From assembly GCA_002483445.1 (NCBI GenBank), contig DLHY01000037.1, positions 1 to 64,000 on the forward strand: a stretch of DNA of 64,000 bases, given 5' to 3'. Below the pieces are notes generated by a model. That model had not been told where the DNA came from and searched no databases. It was given only the letters and a program-made list of their open reading frames with translations. Source of the stretch: Blastocatellia bacterium UBA7656. GTDB lineage: Bacteria > Acidobacteriota > Blastocatellia > UBA7656. Below are positions 10,439-20,129 of the stretch, in pieces; position 1 is the first letter of the stretch; each line of letters opens with the position of its first letter. The position numbers were made by a program, and so were the translations under genes.

Positions 10439-11173
10439 TTAAAACTTCGCCCTCATTTCGATGGGCTGCCTGTTTTTCAGAAAGGCCGACATCGAGCAGT
10501 TCCACACGGCTGTATTTCGATTCAGCACTATGTCGGCGTTCGAATCCACAATCGGCGAAGGCGTGTGCAGAACGAATCGCATCTTGACCATCGAGTAAAG
10601 TATAGGCTTGAGTTGCGCTTCCAACTCCTTGCCGAAATCCGACTCGGCTGGTTTAGGTTCCTCGCCCGGTTTAGCCTCTTTCGTTTCAGCCTTCTTTTCC
10701 AATTCGGTGATATCGATGGAAAACCTCTGAACGAACGAAGTCCCGTCTGCGCGCTTCTCTGATTGCAGAGACCAGGTGGTAGGGGCCGATTTGCTCTTTT
10801 CGCCCTTCATACTCTCCTTGCCGAAATTCGTCATCACCCCTTCGATGTCTTTGAGTTGTTTGAACTGGATCACGACATAAAAGCCGTGCGCTCCGTTCTG
10901 CTTCACTTCCTTCGCTTCTTTGATTTTGACCGTCGGAGGCAGATTCGCCGTGAGATCGGCTTGCATCTCGCGGAGCTTGTCTTCGGGCTTTTCGCCGCCG
11001 CCCGGTTGAGTCTTCATCATCTCTTCAGGAAAATCCGGCACCGAAATAAACATGACCATTTCGCCGCTGCCGTCGGCGTTGAGAAATATTTCCTGCTCGA
11101 TGCTGAAACAGCCCGTAGCAAACACGCAAAGAAACAGTGCGAAAACAAAACTGATGATGCGCCTGATGTTCAT
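10439..11173 (-). CDS. Lipoprotein of unknown function
   Basis: The start at 11173 gives 244 aa with a lipoprotein signal: two Arg, a hydrophobic stretch (IISFVFALFLCVFATG) and a lipobox ending FATGC, followed by FSIEQEIFLNADGSGEMVM. The mature protein has beta-rich segments, then a Lys/Glu/Pro-rich linker (KAETKEAKPGEEPKPAESD) and a C-terminal globular part ending in QPIEMRAKF. The opening of the mature part (an acidic GSGEM strand) resembles many outer-membrane-anchored lipoproteins of unknown role. The upstream in-frame extension to 11344 is translated heptamer repeat plus part of prfB and is not real. It is separated from prfB by the repeat at 11185-11287. Confidence 0.8.
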   Translation of the reverse strand: MNIRRIISFVFALFLCVFATGCFSIEQEIFLNADGSGEMVMFISVPDFPEEMMKTQPGGGEKPEDKLREMQADLTANLPPTVKIKEAKEVKQNGAHGFYVVIQFKQLKDIEGVMTNFGKESMKGEKSKSAPTTWSLQSEKRADGTSFVQRFSIDITELEKKAETKEAKPGEEPKPAESDFGKELEAQLKPILYSMVKMRFVLHTPSPIVDSNADIVLNRNTAVWNCSMSAFLKNRQPIEMRAKF

Positions 11174-11252
11174 TGTTTTCTCCAAGTCTGGAGTCTGGAG
11201 TCTGGAGTCTGGAGTCCGATGTTTTGACTCTCGACTCCAGACTCCAGACTTC

Positions 11253-12366
<1,114 letters not shown>

Positions 12367-12592
12367 AATTCGTTCCTCAGAAAAGTGGCGCAAGCTGTTA
12401 GCTTGCATGGCTCTAAATTTCGTAATTTCAGGGCGCGCAATCTAACCGCATTGCGCTACTCGACTCCTCGATCTTTCATCCCTCTTCGCTCTCAGGCAAA
12501 GCGGCAGTCGGCGCATTGAAGCAGGCGTTTGACGTTCGCTCACAGGCCGAAGTATACCACACACCTGTTTGCTCAAAAGCGCGCTTCATCTG
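12367..12592. other. Leader region of prfB, left edge of the 12.4-20.1 kb block
   Basis: No gene is visible in these 226 bp. There is a small palindrome (GCAAGCTgttAGCTTGC, 12391-12407) and a possible minus-strand -10 element (TATACT, near 12552-12557) for prfB. Bases 12471-12500 resemble the end of lnt and its downstream spacer (the 10-mer GATCTTTCAT followed by TCTTCGC after three bases). This would fit a diverged copy of the lnt end, but the match is short. Confidence 0.45.
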
Positions 12593-14500
12593 TCATCTGG
12601 GAGAGGAAGTTATGCGCCTGGCCAGTTGCTCAAATCGCGGGTCCGGGCGAAGCGGATCAAACACGGGATCGACTATCATGTAAATGAGTCTGTAGGAACG
12701 CTCCCGGTAGGCTTTCTCCAACAGTTCGAGAGCCTGATCTTTTTCGCCAAGCCCTGTGTAAACCACCGCCAGATCGAATGACGGAGGAGGTCTCTCGCCG
12801 GAAGCTTCTTTCATTTGATCGAGCTTCTTTTGAGCTTCGTCTTTTCGACCTGACATGGCGTAAACGTAGGCGAGCGACGAACGCATAAGCGATCTGCCGC
12901 TCGAAAGACTCACCGCGCTGTTGTATTCCGCTATGGCTTCATCATAGGCTTTCTGCTGCACATAAACGTCGCCCAGCGTCACATGCGAGGGGTAAAAACC
13001 CGGATCCATTTCCAGCGTCTTTCTACACTGATCGATGGCCTCATCGTAGCGACGGGCGAAGTAGAAAATCCTTCCCGCGTCTCTGCCGATGATGAGCGAG
13101 AGCGGATCGAGTTCCTGCGCCCGCCGTATGCTGGCTATCGCCTCGTCTATGCGTCCCATCAGAATCAGGCAGTCCGCATACCAGTGATGAGATGTCGGGT
13201 AATTAGGATTGAGGGCGATGGCCCGACGAAATTCCTCCTCGGCTGCGGCGAAGTTCCAGTCATAAGCCATGCGCGTGAGAGCAAGCGAGGCATGAGCTTC
13301 GGCCAGAGTCTCGTCGAGCGCAATGGCTTTTGTCGCAGCTTCCTTGGCTTTCGAGAATGCCTCTTCAGTCGATTTCGCGTCGCCGCCCAGCACATAACAG
13401 TCGGCCAGCCCCGCCCAGGCCAGCGCATAAGACTGATCCTTTTCTATGGCCTGATTGAACAACTCGATTGCTTTTTTGTAGCCTTCGCGCGTGCGCTTGT
13501 TCCAGAAGAAACGTCCCTTGAGATAGAGTTGATGCGCTTCCGGGTTTTCCGTATATCGCTTCGCCAGACGGCTGCGGTCTTCGGTCGTGAGCCTGAGAGC
13601 CAGGGCGGAAGAGACCCGCTCCGAAATCGAATCCTGAATAGCGAGATAGCCATTGAAATCCTCATCGAACTTGCCCGCCCAGAGCATCCATTTATCTCTC
13701 ACTCTCGTCAATTGCACCGTCACTCGTATGCGATCACCTGCCTGCTGAATGGTTCCTTCCAGCACCGTATCGACCTTGAGCGCCTGCCCGACTGACAGAG
13801 TATCTTCATTCGTCCCGTCGTACCTCAGCACGGAACTTGTCGGCAGCACCCTCATATCCCGGACGCTGCTCAAAGCGGTTATCAGAGTGTCGGCCATTCC
13901 TATGCCGAGGTGTTCAGTCTCCGGGCTGGCTCCCACCACTTTGAATGGAAGCACGGCGAGAGTGCCTGTCCTTGGGGTCGAGGCGGGTTGAGGAGAACCC
14001 GGTTTAACCATGAAATAGATAACCGTAGCAGTCAGCGCGACGACCAGCGTTATGACTAAAGCCATTCGGGCGCGCGACGAAGCAAAGAAGCGCGAGTGCT
14101 GAGACTTCTCCGCCTCCGTATCGCTGAATGAATCCGCTTCTCCATCGATCACAAACGCGTTCGTCTCCTGCCACGTCTCTTTTACTTCAGCGACGAAGCG
14201 GTATCCGCGGCGGGGAATGGTTTCTATGTAGGAAGTTTCGCCGGGAACTTCTCCGAGAGCTTTTCTGAGTGATGAAATATTGCGCGTCAGTCCGGCTTCT
14301 TCAACGAAGGTATCGGGCCAGATGGCCTGCATCAGTTCGTCTTTTTCTATCAGTCGCCCGCGGTTTTCAATCAGCGCCAGAAGAGTGTCGAATGCTTTCG
14401 GCGTGAGGGAAACCGTCTGGCCGTTTTGCAGGAGGAGGCGTTCAGCCGGATCAATTCGAAATTCGCCGAACTCAAAAAATTGCTTTCTTTGCAAAGACAT
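12593..14500 (-). CDS. Winged-helix (OmpR/CadC-type) membrane regulator with TPR domain
   Basis: The 635-aa protein begins with an OmpR/PhoB-type winged helix (residues 8-105: FGEFRIDPAERLLL, SLTPKAFDTLLALIENRG, RNISSLRKALGE, YIETIPRRGYRFVAEV). One membrane segment follows (about 147-164, ALVITLVVALTATVIYF). The periplasmic part starts with a TolB-N-like segment (LAVLPFKVVGASPETEHLGI, VLEGTIQQAGDRIRVTVQL), then about eight TPR units. This is the CadC-like layout in which a periplasmic sensor controls a cytosolic DNA-binding head without phosphorylation. It is divergent from the four-gene secreted operon at 14713 and is its likely regulator. A direct repeat resembling a PhoB box lies just before its start. 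Confidence 0.9.
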   Translation of the reverse strand: MSLQRKQFFEFGEFRIDPAERLLLQNGQTVSLTPKAFDTLLALIENRGRLIEKDELMQAIWPDTFVEEAGLTRNISSLRKALGEVPGETSYIETIPRRGYRFVAEVKETWQETNAFVIDGEADSFSDTEAEKSQHSRFFASSRARMALVITLVVALTATVIYFMVKPGSPQPASTPRTGTLAVLPFKVVGASPETEHLGIGMADTLITALSSVRDMRVLPTSSVLRYDGTNEDTLSVGQALKVDTVLEGTIQQAGDRIRVTVQLTRVRDKWMLWAGKFDEDFNGYLAIQDSISERVSSALALRLTTEDRSRLAKRYTENPEAHQLYLKGRFFWNKRTREGYKKAIELFNQAIEKDQSYALAWAGLADCYVLGGDAKSTEEAFSKAKEAATKAIALDETLAEAHASLALTRMAYDWNFAAAEEEFRRAIALNPNYPTSHHWYADCLILMGRIDEAIASIRRAQELDPLSLIIGRDAGRIFYFARRYDEAIDQCRKTLEMDPGFYPSHVTLGDVYVQQKAYDEAIAEYNSAVSLSSGRSLMRSSLAYVYAMSGRKDEAQKKLDQMKEASGERPPPSFDLAVVYTGLGEKDQALELLEKAYRERSYRLIYMIVDPVFDPLRPDPRFEQLARRITSSPR

Positions 14501-14712
14501 AGCCGCTGTTAGAACTCTGTTAGAGCCTTGTCAGGGATTTGTTATCCCTGTGTAAGGACTTGCCTTGCCGACTCAGATTACCGTTGATCCCGCGTTGAGG
14601 CGGTGACTGAAATCCGTATCAGATGCAAAGCCATTCTAGCTTGAATCAAGAGTCGCAACAACGCCGAAACTGTTTGAATACGAAATGATTTCAGATTAAG
14701 GAGAAGGAGACA
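14501..14712. promoter_or_regulatory. Divergent promoter region with direct and inverted repeats
   Basis: This 212-bp region separates the winged-helix regulator from the secreted operon. CTGTTAGA occurs at 14506-14513 and 14517-14524, an 11-bp spaced direct repeat like those bound by OmpR/PhoB winged helices (PhoB box CTGTCAT at 11-bp spacing). CAGGGAT and ATCCCTG (14532-14538, 14544-14550) form a 7-bp palindrome. Before the operon start there is a strong ribosome binding site, AAGGAGAAGGAG (14698-14709). I could not fix -35 and -10 boxes with confidence. Confidence 0.45.
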
Positions 14713-15468
14713 ATGAGAATAAACAAGACGATCAGAACAATTTCAACCGCAAGCGTAATCGCCTGCCTGATGGCAGCGACATCGCTTATGGGCAGTGTCA
14801 GCGCACAGGCAAGGCCCGACCTGCGCGTGACAGCAATAAATACTCCGGGCGGATTGTGCAAGGGGAGGACCAACAAAATCCAGGCCATCGTTCAAAACTC
14901 TCAGAACGTGGGCGTCAATCAACCAGTCGCAGTCAAGCTGGTCATTCAGTCCTCCGGCGGCGGGCAGGTCGGCGACTATCAAACGATCATTCAAAGCGGC
15001 ATAGGCCCGAATGGCAATCAGCCCGCATGGTTCAACAACGTCAACCTCCCTGACAGCGGCTCGTATAACTTCATCGTCACAGCCGATCCGGCGAACACTG
15101 TGGCGGAAAGCGTTGAAAACAACAACTCTCTCTCAGTGACTCGAAACGTCGATAAGGGTTGCGGCTTCGTCCTGGCGGTGAAGGTCTTCGAACACGGCAC
15201 CTGGCAGGGCGGGCAGGGGCAGTGGATAGGGGGAGCAAAGGTGACCTTGACCAAACAATACGATTCCAGTTTCCCCGCACAGACAGCCACAACGGATTCG
15301 AGCGGCAAGGTGACCTTCACCGTGCAGGGGGGGCTCTTCGCTTTCAAAGCCGAAAAACCGGGATGCGCCCTGGTCTCTTCCTCTCCGGGGCAGGTCGGCT
15401 CTACTGGCGTCTATCAGATGGGGACTTATGACGCCACCCGCTATCTCGCCCTTGATTGCAGCAAGTAG
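14713..15468 (+). CDS. Secreted CARDB-domain protein with C-terminal carboxypeptidase-regulatory-like domain
   Basis: First gene of the four-gene operon, 251 aa. A signal peptide (residues 1-32, cut after VSAQA) is followed by a CARDB/APHP-type Ig-like domain (RPDLRVTAI, KIQAIVQNSQNVGVNQPVAV, DPANTVAESVENNNS, about 35-147). Then a Cna-B or carboxypeptidase-regulatory-like sandwich follows (GGAKVTLTKQYDSS, TTDSSGKVTFTVQGG, FKAEKPGC). Three or four Cys (CKG, KGCG, GCAL, DCSK) could form disulfides in the periplasm or outside the cell. Such domains usually serve in adhesion or as accessory modules. A GC-rich hairpin follows the stop at 15477-15504. Confidence 0.8.
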   Translation: MRINKTIRTISTASVIACLMAATSLMGSVSAQARPDLRVTAINTPGGLCKGRTNKIQAIVQNSQNVGVNQPVAVKLVIQSSGGGQVGDYQTIIQSGIGPNGNQPAWFNNVNLPDSGSYNFIVTADPANTVAESVENNNSLSVTRNVDKGCGFVLAVKVFEHGTWQGGQGQWIGGAKVTLTKQYDSSFPAQTATTDSSGKVTFTVQGGLFAFKAEKPGCALVSSSPGQVGSTGVYQMGTYDATRYLALDCSK

Positions 15469-15476
15469 TCAGTCTC

Positions 15477-15504
15477 GCGGGAACGGGCCTGAGTCCGTTC
15501 CCGC
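15477..15504 (+). terminator. Intra-operon hairpin after the CARDB gene
   Basis: GCGGGAACGG (15477-15486) and CCGTTCCCGC (15495-15504) form a perfect 10-bp stem with an 8-base loop, nine bases after the stop codon at 15466-15468. No T-run follows, so it is more likely an mRNA 3'-stabilising or partial-termination structure that makes the first gene more abundant than the next three. Confidence 0.55.
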
Positions 15505-15534
15505 CCTGAATCACTCAACGACCGGAGTCGGAAC

Positions 15535-16284
15535 ATGACTGGAGCGATAAAAAGAATCATTTTCTCAACCATCACAGCGGGCCTTCTGTTCGGCGCGGCA
15601 TCTTTGAAGGTCGAAGCGGGCGAAGCCGTCATCCACGCCCCCTTTACCAACCTGAGCGCGAGCGGCAGGTTCGTCAAAGATGTTTATGTTTACACTCAGG
15701 GTCGCATCACGGTCGATGCCGCGTGGACGCCTCAGAAGATCGAACTGAAGATCGCTCTCAGGCGACCGGACGGATCAATCGCCTCACAAATCTCCGGCGC
15801 GGGAGGCAGTCTCACTCTCTCCTACACGGCGACGCAGCAGGAAATCAGCCGGTCGATAAACGCGGGCCATATCAAGTGGAAGGTCGAGGCTACGCGCGGG
15901 CCGGGAGCGGCGGGCGCAAGCGGGAAATTGAGAATCAGTCGCCCGTGGGAGGCGATCCCTCTGTTGCAGGACAAGCAGTTCAAACTGGGGCCTGCGGGCA
16001 ATGCGGCTGTAGCTCAGTACACGCACACTGAAACATTCAAGGTGCTTGCTCCGGGAACCATTCGCATCAGCGCGTCGTGGATGCCACAGACTATCGTGAG
16101 CGCATTCCTCGCGCAGGACAGACTGGGCGCTGTGGTCAAAAAAGACGGGCAGGGGCCGTTCGAGGTGTCGCATCGCGTCAGCGAGCAGAGCCTCAAGATC
16201 ACAATCTGGGCTTGCGCTTTTCAAAACCTGAGCCAGAAGGCGGTGATGGGAAAAGTGAGCATCTCTTTCGTGCCTGATCACTGA
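15535..16284 (+). CDS. Secreted tandem beta-sandwich protein, unknown family
   Basis: Second gene of the operon, 249 aa. A signal peptide (IIFSTITAGLLFGAASLKVEA) precedes two repeats of a domain of about 90 residues. The first has FVKDVYVYTQGRITVDAAW.PQKIELKIAL and the second TETFKVLAPGTIRISASWMPQTIVSAFL. Both continue with an R-x-G-x and G-G/Q-GP region, S-rich strands and a closing K-x-x-I-S strand. The shared G-x-I-x-V/I-x-A-x-W-x-P-Q core is what I used to define the repeat. It is probably periplasmic or exported; the fold may be PPC-like. I recognise no named family. Confidence 0.72.
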   Translation: MTGAIKRIIFSTITAGLLFGAASLKVEAGEAVIHAPFTNLSASGRFVKDVYVYTQGRITVDAAWTPQKIELKIALRRPDGSIASQISGAGGSLTLSYTATQQEISRSINAGHIKWKVEATRGPGAAGASGKLRISRPWEAIPLLQDKQFKLGPAGNAAVAQYTHTETFKVLAPGTIRISASWMPQTIVSAFLAQDRLGAVVKKDGQGPFEVSHRVSEQSLKITIWACAFQNLSQKAVMGKVSISFVPDH

Positions 16285-16334
16285 ATTCAGCCTTAGGCAA
16301 AAATAATAATTCACGAATCTTCAGAGGAAAAAAC

Positions 16335-18473
16335 ATGTTTTCCGCATTAATGAAAAGACGCAATCTGCTTCTCGTGGCGCTGCTCGTCAGTTGTCTCAAC
16401 ATCGATCTTTTTGTTCGAGCCAGCGCGCAGGAGTTGACCGTAAAGGCAAGCTTCGCTGAGAGCGCCATCAGTTCCGGCGAACAGATAACCCTGCAACTTA
16501 GCCGCCCGCTTCAGCCCTCGGAAGGGCGAATCGGCGTGTTGATCGGAACGACTGACTGGACAAGCCTGTTCTCTGTCGCGCCCGACGCGCTCGTCTACAC
16601 GCCTCAGATGCCGCTGCCAGCGGGCGAAAGCGAAGTAATAGTTTATCTGGTGACGGGCGAAAACGACTGGCGCGAAATCGCGCGTTTCCCTCTGCGCGTC
16701 CTGGATGCGCAGCCCGCCACGCCGCAGCCGCAGGACACGATGCAAAACGGGAATGGCTCGCGCAAAATGGAATTCAAGCCTTCGCTTACAATCGGGATCA
16801 AGTCGCAGGCAGCCGAGTCGCACTTCCCCCAGGAGAATCGACCCGAAAGAGAAACTTTCGCCGACTTCACTCTTCAGGGAAGTCTGCAAAGCAATTTCAC
16901 CCGCGGCGCGTTCGGCTCCGAGATGCAGTTCGACATAGCCGGGTCGAGCTACCGCAACGAAGCTCTCAGATTCGCTCAGGAAGGCAACCGCGCGCCGCGA
17001 ATCGATCTGGCCAGTTATCTTTTGCAGTTTCAGGCGGGCAAGGCAAAGATTCAGATGGGACACATCGCTTATGGCGCGAACCGTCACCTCATAAACAGTT
17101 TTTCGAGTCGCGGCGTCTCGCTCACATTCCCCATAACCAGACGCGCCGATTTTTCCATAGCCGCGATGAACGGGTCGAGCATCGTGGGCTGGGACAATTT
17201 CATTGGGCTGAGTCGCCGCAAACATCAGATGGTGACCGGGACTCTAGGCGTAGAAATCTTTCCCGAAAGGCCCGGAGGTCTGAGGATCGAGGGCGGCCTG
17301 CTGCACGGATCGCTGCTGCCGATAAACAATTTCAATCAGGGCAACATCACCGACGCCGAGCAGAGCAAAGGCGTAAGCGTTCGCGTCATTGCAAGCGATC
17401 CTTCGCAGCGAATTCGACTCGACGCGGGTTTCGCCAGAAGCCGATTCAACAATCCGTCAGACCCGCTGCTCAACCAGTCGTTCAACGTCGTCTCTGTGAC
17501 GGAAGACGCGCGCAATGCCCGCTACATCGATGCAGGCTTCGACATACTGCGCGACCGCCCTGTAAGCGCGACCCGCAAAGCAAGCCTCACTTTCAACTTT
17601 CGCCACGAGACCGTCGCCCCGCTCTTTCGCAGCGTGGCCGCCTTCACTCAGGCCGACAGGTTTCAGAATCAGTTCGAAGCCGTGGCCAACATCGCTGATG
17701 TTACAGCGACAGTTTCGCACTGGCGATATAATGACAATCTCGACCGGATTCCTTCGATACTCAAGACGCTCACGCGCCGCAACGGAGTCATCATCGGAGC
17801 GCCGCTCGTATCGCTTTTCGGCGACCGGGCCAATCCATCGCCGTGGTTTCCGAGAGTCTCTTACGGTTATGATCGCACTCATCAATTCGGCGCGTCGCTT
17901 CCCCTAAACAGCGATTTCGCCATCAGTCACGTTCCTGATCAGGTCAGCACGAACCAGAATGCTCTGGCCGAGTGGCAGTTTCAGAAGGCGAGGTTCGGCT
18001 ACAGATTCAATCACTCGTTTCAGAACAATCAGCAGACGGGGCGTGAACTGTCCGATCTGCGCAACCTCGTAAACGGATTCACCATCGGGGTGACCCCGCA
18101 CGCGAAGGTCGATCTCAACTTCGACATCTCTCTTGAAAGCGCGAAGAATTTTGAAACCGACCGCATAGATCGTCTCAATCGAGTAGGCACTAACGTCAAC
18201 TGGCTCTCGAGCAATCGCTCGACACTGACGGCCACAGTCTCGACCATCTTCGCGGGCGACGTTGCGGGCGCAAGCGAGAGCCGCAACCTGGAACTGGACG
18301 TGCAATGGTCATACAGGTTCGCTCTCGAACGCAGTCGCTACCGAAAAGTTCAGGGACAGTTCTTCGTCCGCTACGCGAACCGTTACGCGCGGTCTCTCGA
18401 CAGCCTTTTCGGGTTTAACAACCTGACTAAATTTCAGACGCTCAACTTAGGACTGAGCTTCACCTTTTTTTGA
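16335..18473 (+). CDS. Outer-membrane beta-barrel protein with N-terminal periplasmic domain
   Basis: Third gene of the operon, 712 aa. A signal peptide ends near VRASAQ. Residues 34-125 form an Ig-like domain (SAISSGEQITLQLSRPLQ, ESEVIVYLVTGENDW). After a Gln/Pro linker (about 126-145), the remainder is a series of alternating beta-strands, for example IGIKSQAAESHF, FTLQGSLQSNFT, AKIQMGHIAYG, VDLNFDISLESA. The chain ends LGLSFTFF, with the C-terminal Phe that BamA recognises. This supports a barrel of perhaps 20 or more strands in the outer membrane. No TonB plug or Secretin signature is present. It may be the exporter or the surface anchor for the neighbouring secreted proteins; this is inference from position. 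Confidence 0.78.
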   Translation: MFSALMKRRNLLLVALLVSCLNIDLFVRASAQELTVKASFAESAISSGEQITLQLSRPLQPSEGRIGVLIGTTDWTSLFSVAPDALVYTPQMPLPAGESEVIVYLVTGENDWREIARFPLRVLDAQPATPQPQDTMQNGNGSRKMEFKPSLTIGIKSQAAESHFPQENRPERETFADFTLQGSLQSNFTRGAFGSEMQFDIAGSSYRNEALRFAQEGNRAPRIDLASYLLQFQAGKAKIQMGHIAYGANRHLINSFSSRGVSLTFPITRRADFSIAAMNGSSIVGWDNFIGLSRRKHQMVTGTLGVEIFPERPGGLRIEGGLLHGSLLPINNFNQGNITDAEQSKGVSVRVIASDPSQRIRLDAGFARSRFNNPSDPLLNQSFNVVSVTEDARNARYIDAGFDILRDRPVSATRKASLTFNFRHETVAPLFRSVAAFTQADRFQNQFEAVANIADVTATVSHWRYNDNLDRIPSILKTLTRRNGVIIGAPLVSLFGDRANPSPWFPRVSYGYDRTHQFGASLPLNSDFAISHVPDQVSTNQNALAEWQFQKARFGYRFNHSFQNNQQTGRELSDLRNLVNGFTIGVTPHAKVDLNFDISLESAKNFETDRIDRLNRVGTNVNWLSSNRSTLTATVSTIFAGDVAGASESRNLELDVQWSYRFALERSRYRKVQGQFFVRYANRYARSLDSLFGFNNLTKFQTLNLGLSFTFF

Positions 18474-18505
18474 AGTCTCGAACTGGAGACTGAGGACAAA
18501 GCATC

Positions 18506-19762
18506 ATGAAAAGAATCTTTTTCCCTCTGCTGTTATTTTCATTTCTGCTGGCAGGCCCGCTTGTAAGCGGACTGGCCGTGCAGGGGATCCAGGTCAATCC
18601 CAACGGAGTCAACGTCAACGCCAACGGTGTGACGGTAGTATTTCTGACCTTCGGCCCTCTCGTGAATCGTGTTCCGGCGGAAGGCTGCTGGTGCGGCGAA
18701 CTGGTGCCTGCTGCTCCCGACATCGGGTTCAAGTGCAACCCGGCGACGATATTCGGATGCCTTCCTGCGCGGACTGATCTCTCCCGCAGAAGCGGAAGCT
18801 CTGGGTTTACTGACATCATGTCGATTCCGGCTTCGGTGTCGAGGCGGGCGTATCAGGCGGCTCAGGCGGGAGCGACTTCGAGTTTTTTCTATGTCCGAAG
18901 ATTCGTCAATCCCGCAGGCGGCCCCGACGAGTTCGTCGCCGTCACCTGTCGCATGAGCGGCGGAGGCGCGCGCACTCCGTTCGCGCTCACGGATGTCAAG
19001 CTTTCCTTCGACACTCTCAAACCCATCATGCTGATCAAATCGGGCGAGAAGCCGCCTGCGATCCGAGCCGAGATTTCATACAACGGAACGGGGCGGCTGA
19101 GGGGCCGATGGGAAGTCGTGCTTCCCGGTGATGAACAGCCATCGGTGCGCGACCTGCTGACTGAAGCATCGCTTCCAATCGAAGAGCGCGCATTGCAGAG
19201 AAGGTATACACAGGTGAGCCGGTTCAACGTCTTCCTTCCGCCGGGAACGAAATACATGCTGTCCGGCCCTGATCCGTCGAAGCTGCCCAACACGGTCGAA
19301 GGCCAGTACCTTCTGTTGCTCAGGATCGAAGCGACTGACGATAAGGAAAGCGATTCGAATCTTACGGTCGTCGGGGCGGGAGCCGGTGTCGTGCATAGCG
19401 GCGCGGTCGCAGGATTCCCGCTTCCTCCCTTGCGCTATTTCGTGGGCAGCGGAACACACATCGCCAGTGAATTGAAGCTCATACTTCCGATTGAAAATGC
19501 AGTTCGTCCGGCTGCCGCGCCAATCGATTTCAGTTGGACAGAGACTCCGCAGGCTGTTTTTTACCGAATAGAAATCGAGGCGACGCAGGGGCTGGGCGTT
19601 CTGTCGGCGCTGCTGCCTCCGGGCAAGGGAATCTATCGCGCTCCGTCGTGGCTCAAGGACAAAGCCGCAGACGGAAATCTGCGCTGGCGCGTTGTGGCGC
19701 TCGATCAGACAGGAAATCCGATCAGCGAAACCGCGTGGCGCTCTCTACGACTATCTCAGTGA
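18506..19762 (+). CDS. Secreted protein with Fn3-like C-terminal domain, unknown family
   Basis: Fourth gene of the operon, 418 aa, starting 33 bp after the barrel gene. A signal peptide (FPLLLFSFLLAGPLVSG) is followed by a small Asn-Gly repeat (IQVNPNGVNVNANGV) and a Cys-rich patch (GCWCG, FKCNP, GCLP) that may hold two disulfides. The middle part is beta-rich with conserved-looking TCRMSGGGARTPFALTDVKL and DGRWEV-type strands. The C-terminus is Fn3-like (PIDFSWTETPQAVFYRIEIE, LRWRVVALDQTGNPISE). It reads as an exported component, perhaps displayed by the barrel protein before it. No enzyme motif is visible. Confidence 0.75.
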   Translation: MKRIFFPLLLFSFLLAGPLVSGLAVQGIQVNPNGVNVNANGVTVVFLTFGPLVNRVPAEGCWCGELVPAAPDIGFKCNPATIFGCLPARTDLSRRSGSSGFTDIMSIPASVSRRAYQAAQAGATSSFFYVRRFVNPAGGPDEFVAVTCRMSGGGARTPFALTDVKLSFDTLKPIMLIKSGEKPPAIRAEISYNGTGRLRGRWEVVLPGDEQPSVRDLLTEASLPIEERALQRRYTQVSRFNVFLPPGTKYMLSGPDPSKLPNTVEGQYLLLLRIEATDDKESDSNLTVVGAGAGVVHSGAVAGFPLPPLRYFVGSGTHIASELKLILPIENAVRPAAAPIDFSWTETPQAVFYRIEIEATQGLGVLSALLPPGKGIYRAPSWLKDKAADGNLRWRVVALDQTGNPISETAWRSLRLSQ

Positions 19763-20000
19763 CCGCATCAGCGATTGCTCAGATGAAGCGGGAGATTTCG
19801 ACTCAGTGAGATTTCCCGCATTTCATTCACATTCGGAAAGGAGTTTATTATGAAAATCCAAAGACAACGCATCCTCTTAATAGTGGTTGCATTTTCTCTC
19901 CAGGCATTCCCAAGATTGACATTGGGAAGCTGGTCGTCAACTTCCCGTTCCTCTGCCTGCAACCTCAGTTCAGCAACCTCGTGGCGAATCAGTAAAAACT

Positions 20001-20036
20001 TTCCGCGAATCGCGCGACTCAGTGCGATTCGCGGAA
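20001..20036 (-). terminator. Terminator-like hairpin downstream of lnt
   Basis: TTCCGCGAATCGC (20001-20013) and its exact reverse complement (20024-20036) give a 13-bp stem and a 10-base loop. On the minus strand the stem is followed after one AG by TTTTT (19994-19998), as in an intrinsic terminator reading out of lnt. In the plus direction there is no T-run, but the stem could still mark the end of the secreted operon. Confidence 0.6.
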
Positions 20037-20129
20037 ACCAATATCGCGCTGGAAGGAAAGCCATCAATCCGATCACGCAGCCGGAAATCTTCATCCCGCC
20101 ACTGGCGTATTGGAGCGCGACGATCAGCA

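Noticed and set aside
16005..16025. tRNA-like 'tagctcagta' box
   Set aside because: It lies inside the beta-sandwich gene; no acceptor stem, anticodon arm or T-arm can be built around it.
16347..17225. 292-codon minus-strand frame
   Set aside because: It is antisense to the outer-membrane barrel gene, which has signal peptide, strand pattern and C-terminal Phe.
12600..19760. Defence island or phage remnant
   Set aside because: No nuclease, helicase, integrase or phage structural signature in the block; all products look like envelope or exported proteins.
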